The notes under the pieces: model-generated | What the model saw: only the letters and a program-made list of their open reading frames with translations | Databases searched by the model: none | What the model was told of the DNA's origin: nothing | In this document: piece by piece, positions 32,740 to 39,783 of the stretch | Layout: each line of letters begins with the position of its first letter | Numbering within the stretch: position 1 is the stretch's first letter | IMG/VR virus record: IMGVR_UViG_3300020421_000032 | Coordinates: 1-48,769 of that record | Source of the DNA: a virus | Direction: 5' to 3' (one strand) | Length of the DNA stretch: 48,769 nt | Program-made: the position numbers and the translations under genes

Positions 32740-33623
32740 AGTTAAGATACTCAGAAGCATTTTATAGTGTGCAAGGCGAAGGAAGATGGGTAGGAGTACC
32801 TAGTCTTTTCCTAAGAGTCTTCGGCTGTAATTTTGAGTGTGCTGGCTTTGGTCAAGAACGTGGTAAACTAATTCCAGTAGAGGAGATGCCTCACAACACA
32901 GATGAGAAAGCAGATCCTAATAACGAATTGGCTTATAAAAGTATAGAAGAACTACCAGTTACACCCATAGGGTGTGATTCAAGTGCTAGTTGGAGCAAGA
33001 AGTATAAACACTTGCAGTTGACTAAAACTCCGGAGGAAGTGTTTGAGCATTTAGTATCGCTACTTCCCAACAGCACTTTCGAGGGCAGGCACGGCGAAGA
33101 CATTCATCTTGTTATTACAGGTGGTGAACCGCTACTGGGGTGGCAACGTGTCTGGCCCTCACTCTTATCATTGTGTAAAGAAAGAGGATTAAGGAACGTA
33201 ACATTTGAAACTAATGGTTCTAAAGAAGTTACACCTGAGTTAATAAATTATTTTAATAGTCCAGAAGGAGAAGATATACATGTTACTTGGAGTACAAGTC
33301 CTAAGTTATCTTTGAGTGGAGAAAAATTAGAAGATACATTGAAGCCTGAATGTTTGACTTCAATGAATCAAGTGTTAAACAGTTATCTGTACAACAAATT
33401 CGTAGTTCGAGACATGTTAGACTTTGATGAAGTTGACATGTTTGTACAAGCATACAAAGATGCAAGAGTAATAGTAGACGCAATATATTGTATGCCAGAA
33501 GGAGCAACATTTGAACAACAAACATTAACAGAAAAAGATGTTGCTGAAGCATGTATGCAAACAGGCTATAAGTTCAGTCCTAGATTGCATATTAATTTAT
33601 TTGGAAACGCATGGGGAACTTAG
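32736..33623 (+). CDS. queE: 7-carboxy-7-deazaguanine synthase with split Cys cluster
   Basis: This 295-residue radical-SAM-type protein has the QueE start YSVQGEGRWVGVPSLFLRVFGCN. The iron-sulfur cysteines are C31, C35 and, after a 44-residue insert, C80 in PIGCDSSASW. C80 sits in the same CD-x-x-x-x-W context as the third Cys of ordinary QueE (CxWCDTxYTW), so the cluster is intact but split. GGEPLLGWQ (about 129) is the SAM-binding GGEP motif, and the barrel continues normally. QueE makes 7-carboxy-7-deazaguanine from carboxytetrahydropterin. Similar split forms are known in phages. Operon: PRTase, FolE, unknown, QueE. Confidence 0.92.
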   Translation: MKLRYSEAFYSVQGEGRWVGVPSLFLRVFGCNFECAGFGQERGKLIPVEEMPHNTDEKADPNNELAYKSIEELPVTPIGCDSSASWSKKYKHLQLTKTPEEVFEHLVSLLPNSTFEGRHGEDIHLVITGGEPLLGWQRVWPSLLSLCKERGLRNVTFETNGSKEVTPELINYFNSPEGEDIHVTWSTSPKLSLSGEKLEDTLKPECLTSMNQVLNSYLYNKFVVRDMLDFDEVDMFVQAYKDARVIVDAIYCMPEGATFEQQTLTEKDVAEACMQTGYKFSPRLHINLFGNAWGT

Positions 33624-33637
33624 ATAAGGAAAACACA

Positions 33638-33796
33638 ATGAGATACTATTGGAAACTCTGGGCAATGAGTTTAGGAGAAAAAGCAACAGAAGATACAACA
33701 GAAGCAGATAGGGTAGCAATTATTAGAACTATTGTAGTTCTTGTTAATTTCTTTACTTGCTTCTTTATTATATCTGGAGTATTGAGGCACTGGTAA
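33638..33796 (+). CDS. Small membrane protein, 52 aa
   Basis: ATG 33638 is preferred over the in-frame ATG at 33611 because TAAGGA (33626-33631) precedes it. The 52-residue protein has a charged N-terminus (SLGEKATEDTTEADRVA) and one membrane helix (about 29-50, TIVVLVNFFTCFFIISGVL). It is coupled to the next gene by overlap of stop and start. Function unknown. Confidence 0.65.
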   Translation: MRYYWKLWAMSLGEKATEDTTEADRVAIIRTIVVLVNFFTCFFIISGVLRHW

Positions 33797-34155
33797 TGAG
33801 CAAAGTAATGAAGTTTGTGTTAGGATTAATTGTTGTAGTTGTTGCATTGTTTACTACTATTCCAATAGAAGCAAGTGTAGACTTTGACGGTAAGAAAGTC
33901 AGAGTAGCGGCTATACAAAAGATTCAACCATTGAACGATGGTCAATTATTAATTACATTAATAGATGATATTGCTGTCGTTAATGTTGTTGGAGTATGTG
34001 ATGACTTATCAAAAGCAACAAAGTTCAGTTTTATAATTGAGCGAAGTTTTTATATTAGAAAAGGTAATCAATTTGTATATTGGAACATGGATAGCATGGA
34101 ACAAAAATGTACTGTAGATAGTTTTTCTAGATTAAGTGTAGACAATGTTGTATGA
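33796..34155 (+). CDS. Exported or anchored hypothetical protein, 119 aa
   Basis: The 119-residue protein starts at ATG 33796, overlapping the preceding stop. Residues 5-26 form a signal peptide or anchor (MKFVLGLIVVVVALFTTIPIEAS; cleavage possible after EAS). The remainder is beta-rich with VDFDGKKVRVAAIQKI and two cysteines (about 80 and 109). It is probably periplasmic or envelope-associated. Function unknown. Confidence 0.68.
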   Translation: MSKVMKFVLGLIVVVVALFTTIPIEASVDFDGKKVRVAAIQKIQPLNDGQLLITLIDDIAVVNVVGVCDDLSKATKFSFIIERSFYIRKGNQFVYWNMDSMEQKCTVDSFSRLSVDNVV

Positions 34156-34316
34156 TTAGTTGTGCAGAATGTGGAAAAGTTTTAATAGTAGAAATGGTAA
34201 AATATTATACTGCTAATAGAAGGTTTCATTTTTGTGATGCGTATTGCTCTAATGCATGGTACATGAAACATGAAACAAATGGAGATAAGAAAGATGAAAA
34301 GAATAATTCCTTTTAA
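34152..34316 (+). CDS. Small zinc-finger-like protein, 54 aa
   Basis: A coupled ATG at 34152 opens 54 codons with CAEC (residues 4-7) and FCDAYC (about 27-32), a CxxC...CxxxC arrangement of a small zinc-binding finger, followed by a charged tail. It overlaps the next gene by 23 bases in another frame. A DNA, RNA or protein contact role is possible. Confidence 0.55.
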   Translation: MISCAECGKVLIVEMVKYYTANRRFHFCDAYCSNAWYMKHETNGDKKDEKNNSF

Positions 34317-34791
34317 ATTACACCCAAGCAGTTGGGGTAAAACTGGTAAGGTCAGACAAATTGCAGAAGCAAATTACAGTTTGTCTGGAATTGAATTGAA
34401 GAAAGCATTGGCAAATATTGAACAGGATACGCCTGAAGATAAAGCACTAGCAGAACTTAAAGTTGAGTTTGATGAAGGCATGATTGGTCAGTTAGAATTT
34501 GACAGACGTGAAGCAAGTGTACTCAAACAACCTTGGGTAGAAGTTAAAAAGATGCAAGTCAATGAGGAAGATCCTAAGCAAGGTTATATGGAACTTGATT
34601 GGAATGATGAGTTCGTTGCCATGTTATCTGCTAAAGGTTACACAGGTGAAAGTGATGAGTCTGTAGTAAATGGTTGGTTCAATGATGTATGCAGAACTGT
34701 ATTGTTAGATGAACTACAGGATCAAGACTACGGAATGGAATCCAGAGATGATGTAGTTGTAATCAACAATAATGAGAACAATGAAGGATAG
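34294..34791 (+). CDS. Hypothetical protein, 165 aa
   Basis: ATG 34294 is chosen over 34270 because GGAGA (34281-34285) precedes it. The 165-residue acidic protein has a basic start (KRIIPFKLHPSSWGKTGK), a helical core (IELKKALANIEQDTPEDKALAELK...), a WVEVKKMQVNEEDPKQGYMELDWND strand region and an acidic, Asn-rich tail. No motif is recognised. Confidence 0.68.
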   Translation: MKRIIPFKLHPSSWGKTGKVRQIAEANYSLSGIELKKALANIEQDTPEDKALAELKVEFDEGMIGQLEFDRREASVLKQPWVEVKKMQVNEEDPKQGYMELDWNDEFVAMLSAKGYTGESDESVVNGWFNDVCRTVLLDELQDQDYGMESRDDVVVINNNENNEG

Positions 34792-35032
34792 TATTGCAAC
34801 AGCCAAATTGGCTAAAGTAGTTAATGAAGAGATAGCACCTGCTATTGATAACTTCATTTCTAGTTTATCAGATGAGGAGATTTTAGAGTTGTTAAAAAAC
34901 TTTAAAACAATGCAAATAGATTTAGTCCGTGACTTAAAGAAAGCCGCGGATGCCAGAAGGATAGAAGTCATTACAGGTGATAGTCCTTTTGATACAATCA
35001 TGGAGGAGGGCATAATGCCTGCAAATAAATGA
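34772..35032 (+). CDS. Hypothetical helical protein, 86 aa
   Basis: An 86-residue protein overlapping the previous gene by 20 bases and the cupin gene by four. It is mostly helical and charged (AKVVNEEIAPAIDNFISSLSDEEILELLKNFKTMQIDL...). ATG 34781 is another possible start. Function unknown. Confidence 0.65.
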   Translation: MRTMKDSIATAKLAKVVNEEIAPAIDNFISSLSDEEILELLKNFKTMQIDLVRDLKKAADARRIEVITGDSPFDTIMEEGIMPANK

Positions 35033-35367
35033 CAATGCAGAAGGTCAATATAAAAGACATAGGTGGATATATAGCCAAAGAGGACGACAGATATGTTGTT
35101 AAAGATAATCCTTTTGGCAATACACTAATTTTATCTAGCACTTTCCTACAAGCAGGAAAAGAAACTTCAGGTCACTTTCATAAAGGACAAGAAGAAGTAT
35201 ATTTCTTTGTAGATGGTGTAGGGGAAATGACTATTGATGATAATAGATTTCCTGTTGAAAAGGGTGATGTTGTTTGTATTAATGATGGTGAGTTCCACAA
35301 AGTTCATAATACAAGTGACTTCGGATTATATTTTGTTTGCGTATTTGATGGCGCAAGGAGACACTAA
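35029..35367 (+). CDS. Cupin-domain protein
   Basis: This is a 112-residue single cupin. GHFHKGQEEVYFFVDGVGEM (about residues 45-64) is the first conserved block G(x)5HxH(x)3,4E(x)6G, and GDVVCINDGEFHKVHN (about 76-91) is the second block with its His. Such small cupins bind a metal and act as sugar isomerases, epimerases or dioxygenases. The substrate is not recognisable, but a sugar-phosphate role would fit the glycosyl genes upstream. Start at 35029 overlaps the preceding stop; 35035 is also possible. Confidence 0.82.
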   Translation: MTMQKVNIKDIGGYIAKEDDRYVVKDNPFGNTLILSSTFLQAGKETSGHFHKGQEEVYFFVDGVGEMTIDDNRFPVEKGDVVCINDGEFHKVHNTSDFGLYFVCVFDGARRH

Positions 35368-36353
35368 TGAATTATTTACTTGTAGATGGATTAAACATGT
35401 TCATGAGAGCCAAGCACGTTGGTGGCAAAGGTTCAATTGATATGAAGATTGGTATGGCAATGCACATCATGTTTAACAGTATTAACAAGTGTTGGAGAGA
35501 GTTTGACGGCAATCATATTGTATTATGTTTAGAAGGTAGAAGTTGGCGTAAAGACTTTTATGCTCCTTACAAAGCGAACAGAAGAGTTGTAATGGATCAA
35601 AGAAGTGTTAGAGAGCAAGAAGATGATGAACTTTACTTTGAAGCATATGATGATATGGTTAAGTTCTTTAGTGAAAAGACTAATTGTAGTGTTGTACAAT
35701 GTGAGAAAGCAGAAGCAGATGATATGATTGCTACTTGGATTCAGCAACATCCTGAAGATAACCATTATATTATTAGTACTGATAGTGACTTCTATCAGTT
35801 AATAGCACCCAATGTAACGCAGTACAACGGTACAACTGACCAAGTAGTTACATTAGAAGGCTTTAAAGATTTAAAAACAGGAGAGCCTGTTATAGACAAG
35901 AAAACTAAAGAGCCTAAGAAGGCAATAGTTCCTGAGTTTGCATTATTTGAAAAGTGTGTTAGAGGTGATAGTTCAGACAATGTGTTTAGTGCATACCCTG
36001 GTGCAAGATTAAAAGGTACTAAAAACAAAACAGGTATATTAGAAGCCTTTGAAGATAGACACACAGGCGGTTATGATTACAATAACTTTATGTTGCAACG
36101 ATGGGTCGACCATGAAGAAACAGAACACAGAGTAATAGATGACTTTGAAAGAAACAAGATCCTAATTGACCTAACTGAGCAACCTGATGAGATTAAGCAA
36201 CTATGCATTGAACGTATGAATGAAGGCAAACAGAAAGAAGCAGTTGCTAACATAGGTATACACTTTATGAAGTTCTGTGCTAAATGGGACTTACAAAGAA
36301 TGAGTGACAATGCTCAAACATATTCTGGAATGTTAAATGGCAGAGCTGGATAA
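35367..36353 (+). CDS. rnh: 5'-3' exonuclease, T4 RNase H-like
   Basis: This is a 328-residue nuclease of the FEN-1/T4 RNase H (gp rnh) family, which removes RNA primers and flaps during lagging-strand synthesis. The N-terminus MNYLLVDGLNMFMRA carries the first metal-binding Asp. KAEADDMIATW (about 115-124) has acidic ligands, STDSDFYQLI (about 136-145) carries two more, and RGDSSDNV (about 195) gives the conserved GDxSDN. Size is close to T4 RNase H (305). It stands between the cupin and a small gene (overlap) and belongs functionally to the polymerase and clamp. Confidence 0.92.
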   Translation: MNYLLVDGLNMFMRAKHVGGKGSIDMKIGMAMHIMFNSINKCWREFDGNHIVLCLEGRSWRKDFYAPYKANRRVVMDQRSVREQEDDELYFEAYDDMVKFFSEKTNCSVVQCEKAEADDMIATWIQQHPEDNHYIISTDSDFYQLIAPNVTQYNGTTDQVVTLEGFKDLKTGEPVIDKKTKEPKKAIVPEFALFEKCVRGDSSDNVFSAYPGARLKGTKNKTGILEAFEDRHTGGYDYNNFMLQRWVDHEETEHRVIDDFERNKILIDLTEQPDEIKQLCIERMNEGKQKEAVANIGIHFMKFCAKWDLQRMSDNAQTYSGMLNGRAG

Positions 36354-36507
36354 AGATATAGAGAAGATGATGAAAGAAATTAAAAACCCGCAACATGGCA
36401 AGAAATGGATATATGAAAGAGCGGATGACAAAGTTTATAAAAGAGAATTCGGTGCTGATCCTAGTACCAGAATATTAATCAATCCTGAGGAGGTAAAAAA
36501 TGATTAA
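36337..36507 (+). CDS. Small basic protein, 56 aa
   Basis: An ATG at 36337, inside the 3' end of the nuclease gene, opens 56 codons of a charged protein (KNPQHGKKWIYERADDKVYKREF...). Its stop overlaps the next ATG by eight bases. It fills the gap to the next gene and reads in a coupled way. Function unknown. Confidence 0.6.
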   Translation: MAELDKDIEKMMKEIKNPQHGKKWIYERADDKVYKREFGADPSTRILINPEEVKND

Positions 36508-37033
36508 GTTCAAAGAGCAAGTAAAATTGCAACAGATAAGCGATGATGCTTGGATTGTGAATGATGATACCAAACGTGTTGGTATTCTGCACAAAACTGT
36601 TCAAGACAAATTCACTTATGTAGATAAGACTGAGACTATCTTATATGATAGTGAAGCAGAAGTAAAAGAAGCATTTCAAAACAAGTTCTTGTTTAGGAAT
36701 ACAAATAAACTGGATATAAATCAACCAGCAACCTTTTACATTAAAGGTTATGAAGTTGATTACCCAAACCCAGTACCAGTAGATCCTAGTCACAAAGACT
36801 ATATGGAAGAGATTCCTTTGTTTGCTAAAACAGAAAACAGTGATGTTTACTATGCGGCAGGCTGGTATGCAATTAATTTTGAGAAAGGATGGAAACATGG
36901 TAACTGTCCTAAATTGAGTACGTTGATTACATATGGTTATGAAGGTCCATTTAAAACCAAAATAGAACTAAAACAACGACTCAAAGTGTTAAATAAAATA
37001 AAGAGACAAGCAAGTAAAGTACATGCAAAATAA
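36500..37033 (+). CDS. Hypothetical protein, 177 aa
   Basis: A 177-residue protein with a strong GAGGAGG ribosome site (36486-36492). It has a beta-rich N-terminus, a central YEVDYPNPVPVDPSHKDYMEEIPLF segment, a W/Y-rich middle (YYAAGWYAINFEKGWKHGNCPK) and a basic C-terminus (LKVLNKIKRQASKVHAK). It shows no known motif. The basic tail could bind nucleic acid. Confidence 0.7.
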   Translation: MIKFKEQVKLQQISDDAWIVNDDTKRVGILHKTVQDKFTYVDKTETILYDSEAEVKEAFQNKFLFRNTNKLDINQPATFYIKGYEVDYPNPVPVDPSHKDYMEEIPLFAKTENSDVYYAAGWYAINFEKGWKHGNCPKLSTLITYGYEGPFKTKIELKQRLKVLNKIKRQASKVHAK

Positions 37034-37229
37034 CGAGCCAAACGATATTGAATTATTTGTTAGACACATTAATCATTTGTTTGATAAAGGTGAGAAACAA
37101 GTAACACTTGATGTTGAATACTTACATAGAATTGCAAAACAGTTTGATGTAAACAAAGCACCAAGTACCAATAGAGATTTGGACAAAGAAATATATGTTA
37201 CAGGCGGACAATTTAAAGATAATGACTAA
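37023..37229 (+). CDS. Hypothetical protein, 68 aa
   Basis: A 68-residue polar protein, coupled by overlap of 11 bases upstream and 8 bases downstream. It has a helix-strand pattern (IELFVRHINHLFDKGEKQVTLDVEYLHRIAKQFDV). No function recognised. Confidence 0.65.
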   Translation: MQNNEPNDIELFVRHINHLFDKGEKQVTLDVEYLHRIAKQFDVNKAPSTNRDLDKEIYVTGGQFKDND

Positions 37230-37605
37230 GATATCTGGAGACAGACTTCCGGAAAGAGTTGCTATAGGTATTAAGTCAACTCAAATGATGTCAAGAGCCA
37301 CAGGGGGTACTCCTCAGACCAGTGGTGCAGGACAACTAGGTGACTATAAAGAAGGTTGTGGTTACAATAAAATCTTTGAACATAGAGTTATGTGGCAAGA
37401 AGGTTTCTATGATGGCAGAGATGAAGACTGGCGTGAAGTAGGAATACCTATGTATGTAATTGAAGCGATAAATATACAGGTTAAAGGAATGTTTGGTTGG
37501 CATTTTAATACAGTTGATAATACCAAACAAGCAATTATAACCTTTAGTGATCCAGACGATGCATTCTGGTTCAGACTTAAACACGTTAAACAAGGAAACA
37601 CATGA
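37222..37605 (+). CDS. Hypothetical protein, 127 aa
   Basis: ATG 37222 is preferred to 37195 because the overlap with the previous gene is then only eight bases. The 127-residue protein ends in GMFGWHFNTVDNTKQAIITFSDPDDAFWFRLKH. The final strand plus acidic-aromatic pattern (F-x-x-x-D-DA-x-W/F-x-L) is also seen in the protein at 39400. No motif of known function. Confidence 0.68.
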   Translation: MTKISGDRLPERVAIGIKSTQMMSRATGGTPQTSGAGQLGDYKEGCGYNKIFEHRVMWQEGFYDGRDEDWREVGIPMYVIEAINIQVKGMFGWHFNTVDNTKQAIITFSDPDDAFWFRLKHVKQGNT

Positions 37606-37832
37606 TAGTAGAAATTTATAGTAAACCACAATGCCCATATTGTGATATGGCAAAAGCATTAGCAGAAAGAGAAGAACACAATTTAACAGTTAAAATGTTA
37701 GATGAAGATTTTGATAGAGAAACACTAATGGAAACATTTCCAGGTGCAAGAACTTTCCCACAAATTATTGTAGACGGAAATAAGATTGGTGGCTATCAAG
37801 AATTTAAAAAAATAGTAGATGGAGAAAAATGA
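37602..37832 (+). CDS. grx: Glutaredoxin, dithiol CPYC type
   Basis: A 76-residue glutaredoxin with the CPYC active site (C11, C14), a TFPQIIVDG segment with the conserved cis-Pro (about 52-60) and GGYQEF (about 63). It reduces disulfides with glutathione, and can support ribonucleotide reductase as T4 NrdC does. It opens a redox cassette: its last codons overlap the start of the copper-protein gene by four bases. Confidence 0.93.
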   Translation: MIVEIYSKPQCPYCDMAKALAEREEHNLTVKMLDEDFDRETLMETFPGARTFPQIIVDGNKIGGYQEFKKIVDGEK

Positions 37833-38290
37833 AAAAGATAGTCTTAGCATTAAGTTTATTTTTACTAACAGTTCCAGCATTTGCGGCTGAGCATGAAGTA
37901 AAAATGTTAAACAACGGAGCAGGTGGCATGATGATATTTGAACCTGCTGTATTAAAAGTTTCAGTAGGAGATACTGTGAATTTTGTAGCAACAGATATGG
38001 CACATAATTCAGCATCAGTGTTTACTCCTCCAGGAGCGACAGTATGGAATGGTGCAATGAGCAAAGACATTTCAATTACAATAACCGAGCCAGGTGTTTA
38101 CATATATGAATGTACACCACATGCAATGATGGCAATGGTAGGTGTAATACAAGCAAGTGATGATTTAGACTTTGAAATGTCTCTTGACAGTACTTATGTT
38201 GAATTGGCACATGAGTTTGCAAAAACATATCAACAAAAATTTGTTATGAATAACCAGAGGTTGGATGCCTATATACACGAGTTAGAATGA
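37829..38290 (+). CDS. Pseudoazurin-like type-1 blue copper protein
   Basis: This 153-residue protein has a signal peptide (MKKIVLALSLFLLTVPAFAA, cleavage after residue 20), so it is periplasmic. The copper ligands are H59 in TDMAHNSASV and C95, H98 and M103 in YECTPHAMMAMVG; their spacing (Cys+3 His, His+5 Met) is that of pseudoazurin. The final 35 residues form a helix-rich extension beyond the usual fold. Pseudoazurins shuttle electrons between membrane complexes and periplasmic enzymes or cytochromes. The cytochrome c gene directly follows, overlapping by four bases, so the two probably form an electron-transfer pair. Confidence 0.9.
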   Translation: MKKIVLALSLFLLTVPAFAAEHEVKMLNNGAGGMMIFEPAVLKVSVGDTVNFVATDMAHNSASVFTPPGATVWNGAMSKDISITITEPGVYIYECTPHAMMAMVGVIQASDDLDFEMSLDSTYVELAHEFAKTYQQKFVMNNQRLDAYIHELE

Positions 38291-38733
38291 GAGAGTTAGG
38301 TATGGTATTAGCAGGATGCGTTGCATTATATTGCTTCTTTGCATTTGTAATATATCCTGATTTAGAGTATAAAGGTTATAAACGTAACAGTAATTGCTCA
38401 GGCGAGTGCTATGTAGAGTATGTAAAAAAATACGGAACAGTAGTAGAAATAGAACAACGTAAAAGAGAATTAGCAAACTTAGATGACTTTAGTGGCATCA
38501 GAAGTTTATGGGCAGGTTGTGCCGCATGTCATGGATCAGATGGCGGTGGTGGAGTTGGTCCAAAGTTAGCAGGACAGACTGCTGACACAATAATAATGAA
38601 ACTTACTACATATAAAAACAATGGACGAGTAGGTCCAATGAGTCAGATGATGTGGGGTCAAGCCGCTAATCTATCTCAAGAAGATATAGAAACAATTGGT
38701 AAGTTTGTACAAGAAGGATTTCCAAGCAAGTGA
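38287..38733 (+). CDS. Membrane-anchored class-I cytochrome c
   Basis: This is a 148-residue cytochrome with an N-terminal membrane anchor (about residues 4-22, LGMVLAGCVALYCFFAFVI). The heme-binding motif is CAACH (C78, C81, H82) in WAGCAACHGSDGGGGVGPKLAGQ, followed by a Met-rich stretch (VGPMSQMMWG) that offers the distal ligand. It has the c-type fold of a small electron carrier or an oxidase-associated subunit. The four-base overlap with the copper-protein gene suggests co-translation. Heme attachment would need the host cytochrome maturation system. Two cysteines at about 37 and 41 in the linker are unusual. Confidence 0.92.
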   Translation: MRELGMVLAGCVALYCFFAFVIYPDLEYKGYKRNSNCSGECYVEYVKKYGTVVEIEQRKRELANLDDFSGIRSLWAGCAACHGSDGGGGVGPKLAGQTADTIIMKLTTYKNNGRVGPMSQMMWGQAANLSQEDIETIGKFVQEGFPSK

Positions 38734-39035
38734 ATATACAAGAACAACTACAAGATATAATCAAAGACAACAATATTATATTGTTTATGAAAGGTAATCC
38801 ACATCAACCAAAATGTGGATTCAGCGGCAAAGTAGTAGAAATACTAAAACAATATGAAATTGAATTTAGTTATTTGGATATACTTGAAGATCCAGAAGTA
38901 AGAGCAACATTACCTAGTGTAAGTGACTGGCCCACATTCCCACAACTATTCGTTAAAGGCGAGTTGGTAGGTGGTTGCGACATAATTACTGAAATGCATG
39001 AGTCAAAAGAACTAAAAGAAGTATTAGAAGGTTAA
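38730..39035 (+). CDS. grxD: Monothiol glutaredoxin, CGFS type
   Basis: This 101-residue protein has the CGFS active site (C29-S32), the family motifs KGNPHQPKCGFS and WPTFPQLFVKGELVGGCDI with the cis-Pro, and the full length of GrxD/Grx4-type proteins. These carry and insert [2Fe-2S] clusters with glutathione rather than reduce disulfides. It begins with GTG at 38730, overlapping the cytochrome stop by four bases. A cluster carrier here could support the Fe-S enzyme QueE, but that is inference. Confidence 0.93.
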   Translation: MNIQEQLQDIIKDNNIILFMKGNPHQPKCGFSGKVVEILKQYEIEFSYLDILEDPEVRATLPSVSDWPTFPQLFVKGELVGGCDIITEMHESKELKEVLEG

Positions 39036-39038
39036 ACA

Positions 39039-39068
39039 TAGTTTTAAAGACCCATTAAAACTAGTTTT
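39039..39068 (+). terminator. Probable AT-rich terminator
   Basis: A perfect 8-bp stem TAGTTTTA/TAAAACTA (39039-39046 and 39056-39063) is followed by GTTTTTA. It lies after the redox cassette and just before a late promoter. Confidence 0.6.
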
Positions 39069-39071
39069 TAT

Positions 39072-39079
39072 GATAAATA
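39072..39079 (+). promoter_or_regulatory. T4-type late promoter, GATAAATA
   Basis: GATAAATA lies 20 bases before ATG 39099 and right after the terminator of the redox operon. Confidence 0.6.
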
Positions 39080-39098
39080 AGTGTATAGGAGACTATAC

Positions 39099-39407
39099 AT
39101 GAGCAGACCAAAACCTAAAATACTACTAGAAGCAGTTCACAAGGACACATATAAAGCAGACCAAATATTAGCGGCTGAAGCCATATACTCTGTGTTTTAT
39201 CAAGGAAAACCAATAAACTTGAGAACACTCAACAAGTTAGTTTCTTATCCAGGACCTAAATATAAAAAAGTGTCATTCAGTAACAGTGGACATGCCTTTA
39301 ATCTTGCAGAAAAACTGAACAAAACTTTCAATACAGATGAGTTTCAAGTTATTAAATTAACACAAGGTGATGTCATATCAGAAGACCAAATCACCGGAAA
39401 TGAATAA
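39099..39407 (+). CDS. Hypothetical late protein, 102 aa
   Basis: ATG 39099 is preferred over 39081 because ATAGGAG (39085-39091) fits it and the protein then starts SRPKPKILLEAVHK. The 102-residue basic protein has an early helix (KDTYKADQILAAEAIYSVFY) and a strand-loop region (INLRTLNKLVSYPGPKYKKVSFSNSGH) of wHTH-like outline. Its role is unknown. The late promoter suggests a virion or assembly function. Confidence 0.7.
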   Translation: MSRPKPKILLEAVHKDTYKADQILAAEAIYSVFYQGKPINLRTLNKLVSYPGPKYKKVSFSNSGHAFNLAEKLNKTFNTDEFQVIKLTQGDVISEDQITGNE

Positions 39408-39768
39408 CAGTAGCCTACAGGTAAAAATTACAGAAAGAATGAGAGAGGAGCATACAACTCTTCAACAATATCCTGTACCTGATGTTTGCTACATGTTATT
39501 TAAAAACTTTCAATACAGTGATACAACTTGTACAGGTTTACGTTTAACTAAACTTGGCTTTACATTATTAAAAGAACAATACGACATGTATAGATTTCCA
39601 ATTGCAAAAGAAGGTATGCACAACAACTTACTATTAAAATTACATGAGCATATGAAATGGCCCTATTACTTAGATAGAAAGAATTTAATATTGTTTAGTG
39701 AAGAAGATGCTATGTGGTTAAAGTTAGTAGGAAATGATGTCGAAAAATTTGCTAAAGGTTTAGATTAA
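39400..39768 (+). CDS. Hypothetical protein, 122 aa
   Basis: ATG 39400 overlaps the stop of the preceding gene by eight bases. The 122-residue product has a helical start, an LRLTKLGFTLLKEQYDMYRF segment resembling the N-terminal part of winged-helix proteins, and ends WPYYLDRKNLILFSEEDAMWLKLV. The closing strand-acidic-aromatic pattern is shared with the protein at 37222. Function unknown. Confidence 0.65.
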   Translation: MNNSSLQVKITERMREEHTTLQQYPVPDVCYMLFKNFQYSDTTCTGLRLTKLGFTLLKEQYDMYRFPIAKEGMHNNLLLKLHEHMKWPYYLDRKNLILFSEEDAMWLKLVGNDVEKFAKGLD

Positions 39769-39783
39769 GGAGTAAATAAAAGC

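Noticed and set aside
32736-33623. Broken QueE because the third cysteine of the compact motif is missing
   Set aside because: C80 in a CD-x-x-x-x-W context matches the normal third-cysteine surroundings, so the cluster motif looks split rather than lost.
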